Positions 63,737 through 64,000 of a DNA stretch of 64,000 nucleotides are shown piece after piece. This stretch comes from Succiniclasticum ruminis DSM 9236 (GTDB lineage Bacteria > Bacillota > Negativicutes > Acidaminococcales > Acidaminococcaceae), in assembly GCF_900112895.1 (NCBI RefSeq), contig NZ_FONL01000001.1, positions 1 to 64,000 on the forward strand, in the 5' to 3' direction. The notes beneath the pieces are model-generated. The model ran no database searches. It was not told the DNA's origin and worked only from the letters and a program-made list of their open reading frames with translations. Position numbers and translations under genes: made by a program. How positions within the stretch are numbered: the stretch's first letter is position 1; each line of letters begins with the position of its first letter.

Positions 63737-64000
63737 TTATTTATCGATTACTTCGCCGCAGTGCTTGCAGACTCTCTTGGACTTGCCATCTTCAATCTTA
63801 TGAGCAATACGGGTCGGTTTTTTGCAGCTGGGGCAAACCAGCATTACCTTGCAGGAAGCAATGGCTGCTTCTTTTGTTACGATGCCACCCTGGGGGTTGG
63901 TCTGGGACGGTTTGGTGTGACGTTTTACTTTATTGACGCCTTCCACGATAACTTTGCCTTTTTTCGGCAGGGCGGTCAGGATTTTTCCTTCTTTGCCTTT
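63737..64000 (-). CDS. rplX: 50S ribosomal protein L24, N-terminus beyond the window
   Basis: The frame stays open to the window end, giving 87 visible residues ([21 protein letters not shown], then [17 protein letters not shown]) and a C-terminal knuckle CPSC...CKHC that may bind zinc. The missing part is probably about 20 residues. It is the first visible gene of the spc operon here. Confidence 0.95.
   Translation of the reverse strand, partial: KGKEGKILTALPKKGKVIVEGVNKVKRHTKPSQTNPQGGIVTKEAAIASCKVMLVCPSCKKPTRIAHKIEDGKSKRVCKHCGEVIDK

Noticed and set aside
1-64000. CRISPR arrays, insertion sequences, integrases or prophage genes
   Set aside because: I saw no regularly spaced direct repeats, transposase or phage-like genes in the window.

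Overview
The window looks like a chromosomal segment of a diderm Firmicute (class Negativicutes, probably an Acidaminococcaceae relative such as Acidaminococcus or Phascolarctobacterium; the genus is a guess). Outer-membrane traits are an autotransporter-type beta barrel ending in Tyr-Thr-Phe, an RND pump with its periplasmic adaptor, and FtsEX with an EnvC-like hydrolase activator. Firmicute traits are a glmS-type ribozyme, class III fructose-1,6-bisphosphatase, long-form HPF, zinc-type S14, and an ECF transporter module beside the alpha operon. Tricarboxylate and amino-acid importers suit an amino- and organic-acid fermenter.

Layout. 1-6 kb (+): the 3' part of an autotransporter gene, a PflX-like radical SAM protein, then the operon nagB / left-handed beta-helix acyltransferase / glmM behind a strong promoter and a recognisable glmS ribozyme. 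6-11 kb (-): RND pump, adaptor and TetR regulator. 11-15.2 kb (-): S41 protease, M23/EnvC-like protein, ftsX, ftsE. 15.3-23 kb (-): csaB, a DUF5693-like membrane protein, prfB with a programmed +1 frameshift, secA and hpf. 23-27.9 kb (-): an exported zinc-ribbon protein and a polar amino-acid ABC importer with two substrate-binding paralogues behind a roughly 330-nt structured leader. 28-30.7 kb: HD-GYP protein (+), family III CoA-transferase (-), YbaK-like editing protein (+). 30.8-37.7 kb (-): tctCBA, a sialidase-fold protein, serC and a DUF1015 protein. 38-40.9 kb (+): azlCD and an exported serine hydrolase. 41-45.4 kb: an aberrant P1B-type ATPase-like protein (-) and the AmmeMemoRadiSam pair (+). 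45.5-50.2 kb (-): fbp, two small exported proteins, an MFS exporter and tRNA-Val(GAC). 50.2-55 kb (-): rplM-rpsI, truA and ecfA1-ecfA2-ecfT. 55.2-64 kb (-): the spc/alpha ribosomal operons from rplX (cut by the window end) to rplQ, including secY, adk, infA and rpoA.

The most interesting points are the glmS ribozyme in front of nagB rather than glmS, which suggests that NagB may make glucosamine-6-phosphate in this organism; a P1B-ATPase-like protein that keeps the phosphorylation machinery but has no actuator domain; a fused Memo-AMMECR1 protein beside its radical SAM partner; and a long structured leader of unknown class before the amino-acid importer. All calls come from reading the sequence; no database search or folding program was run.
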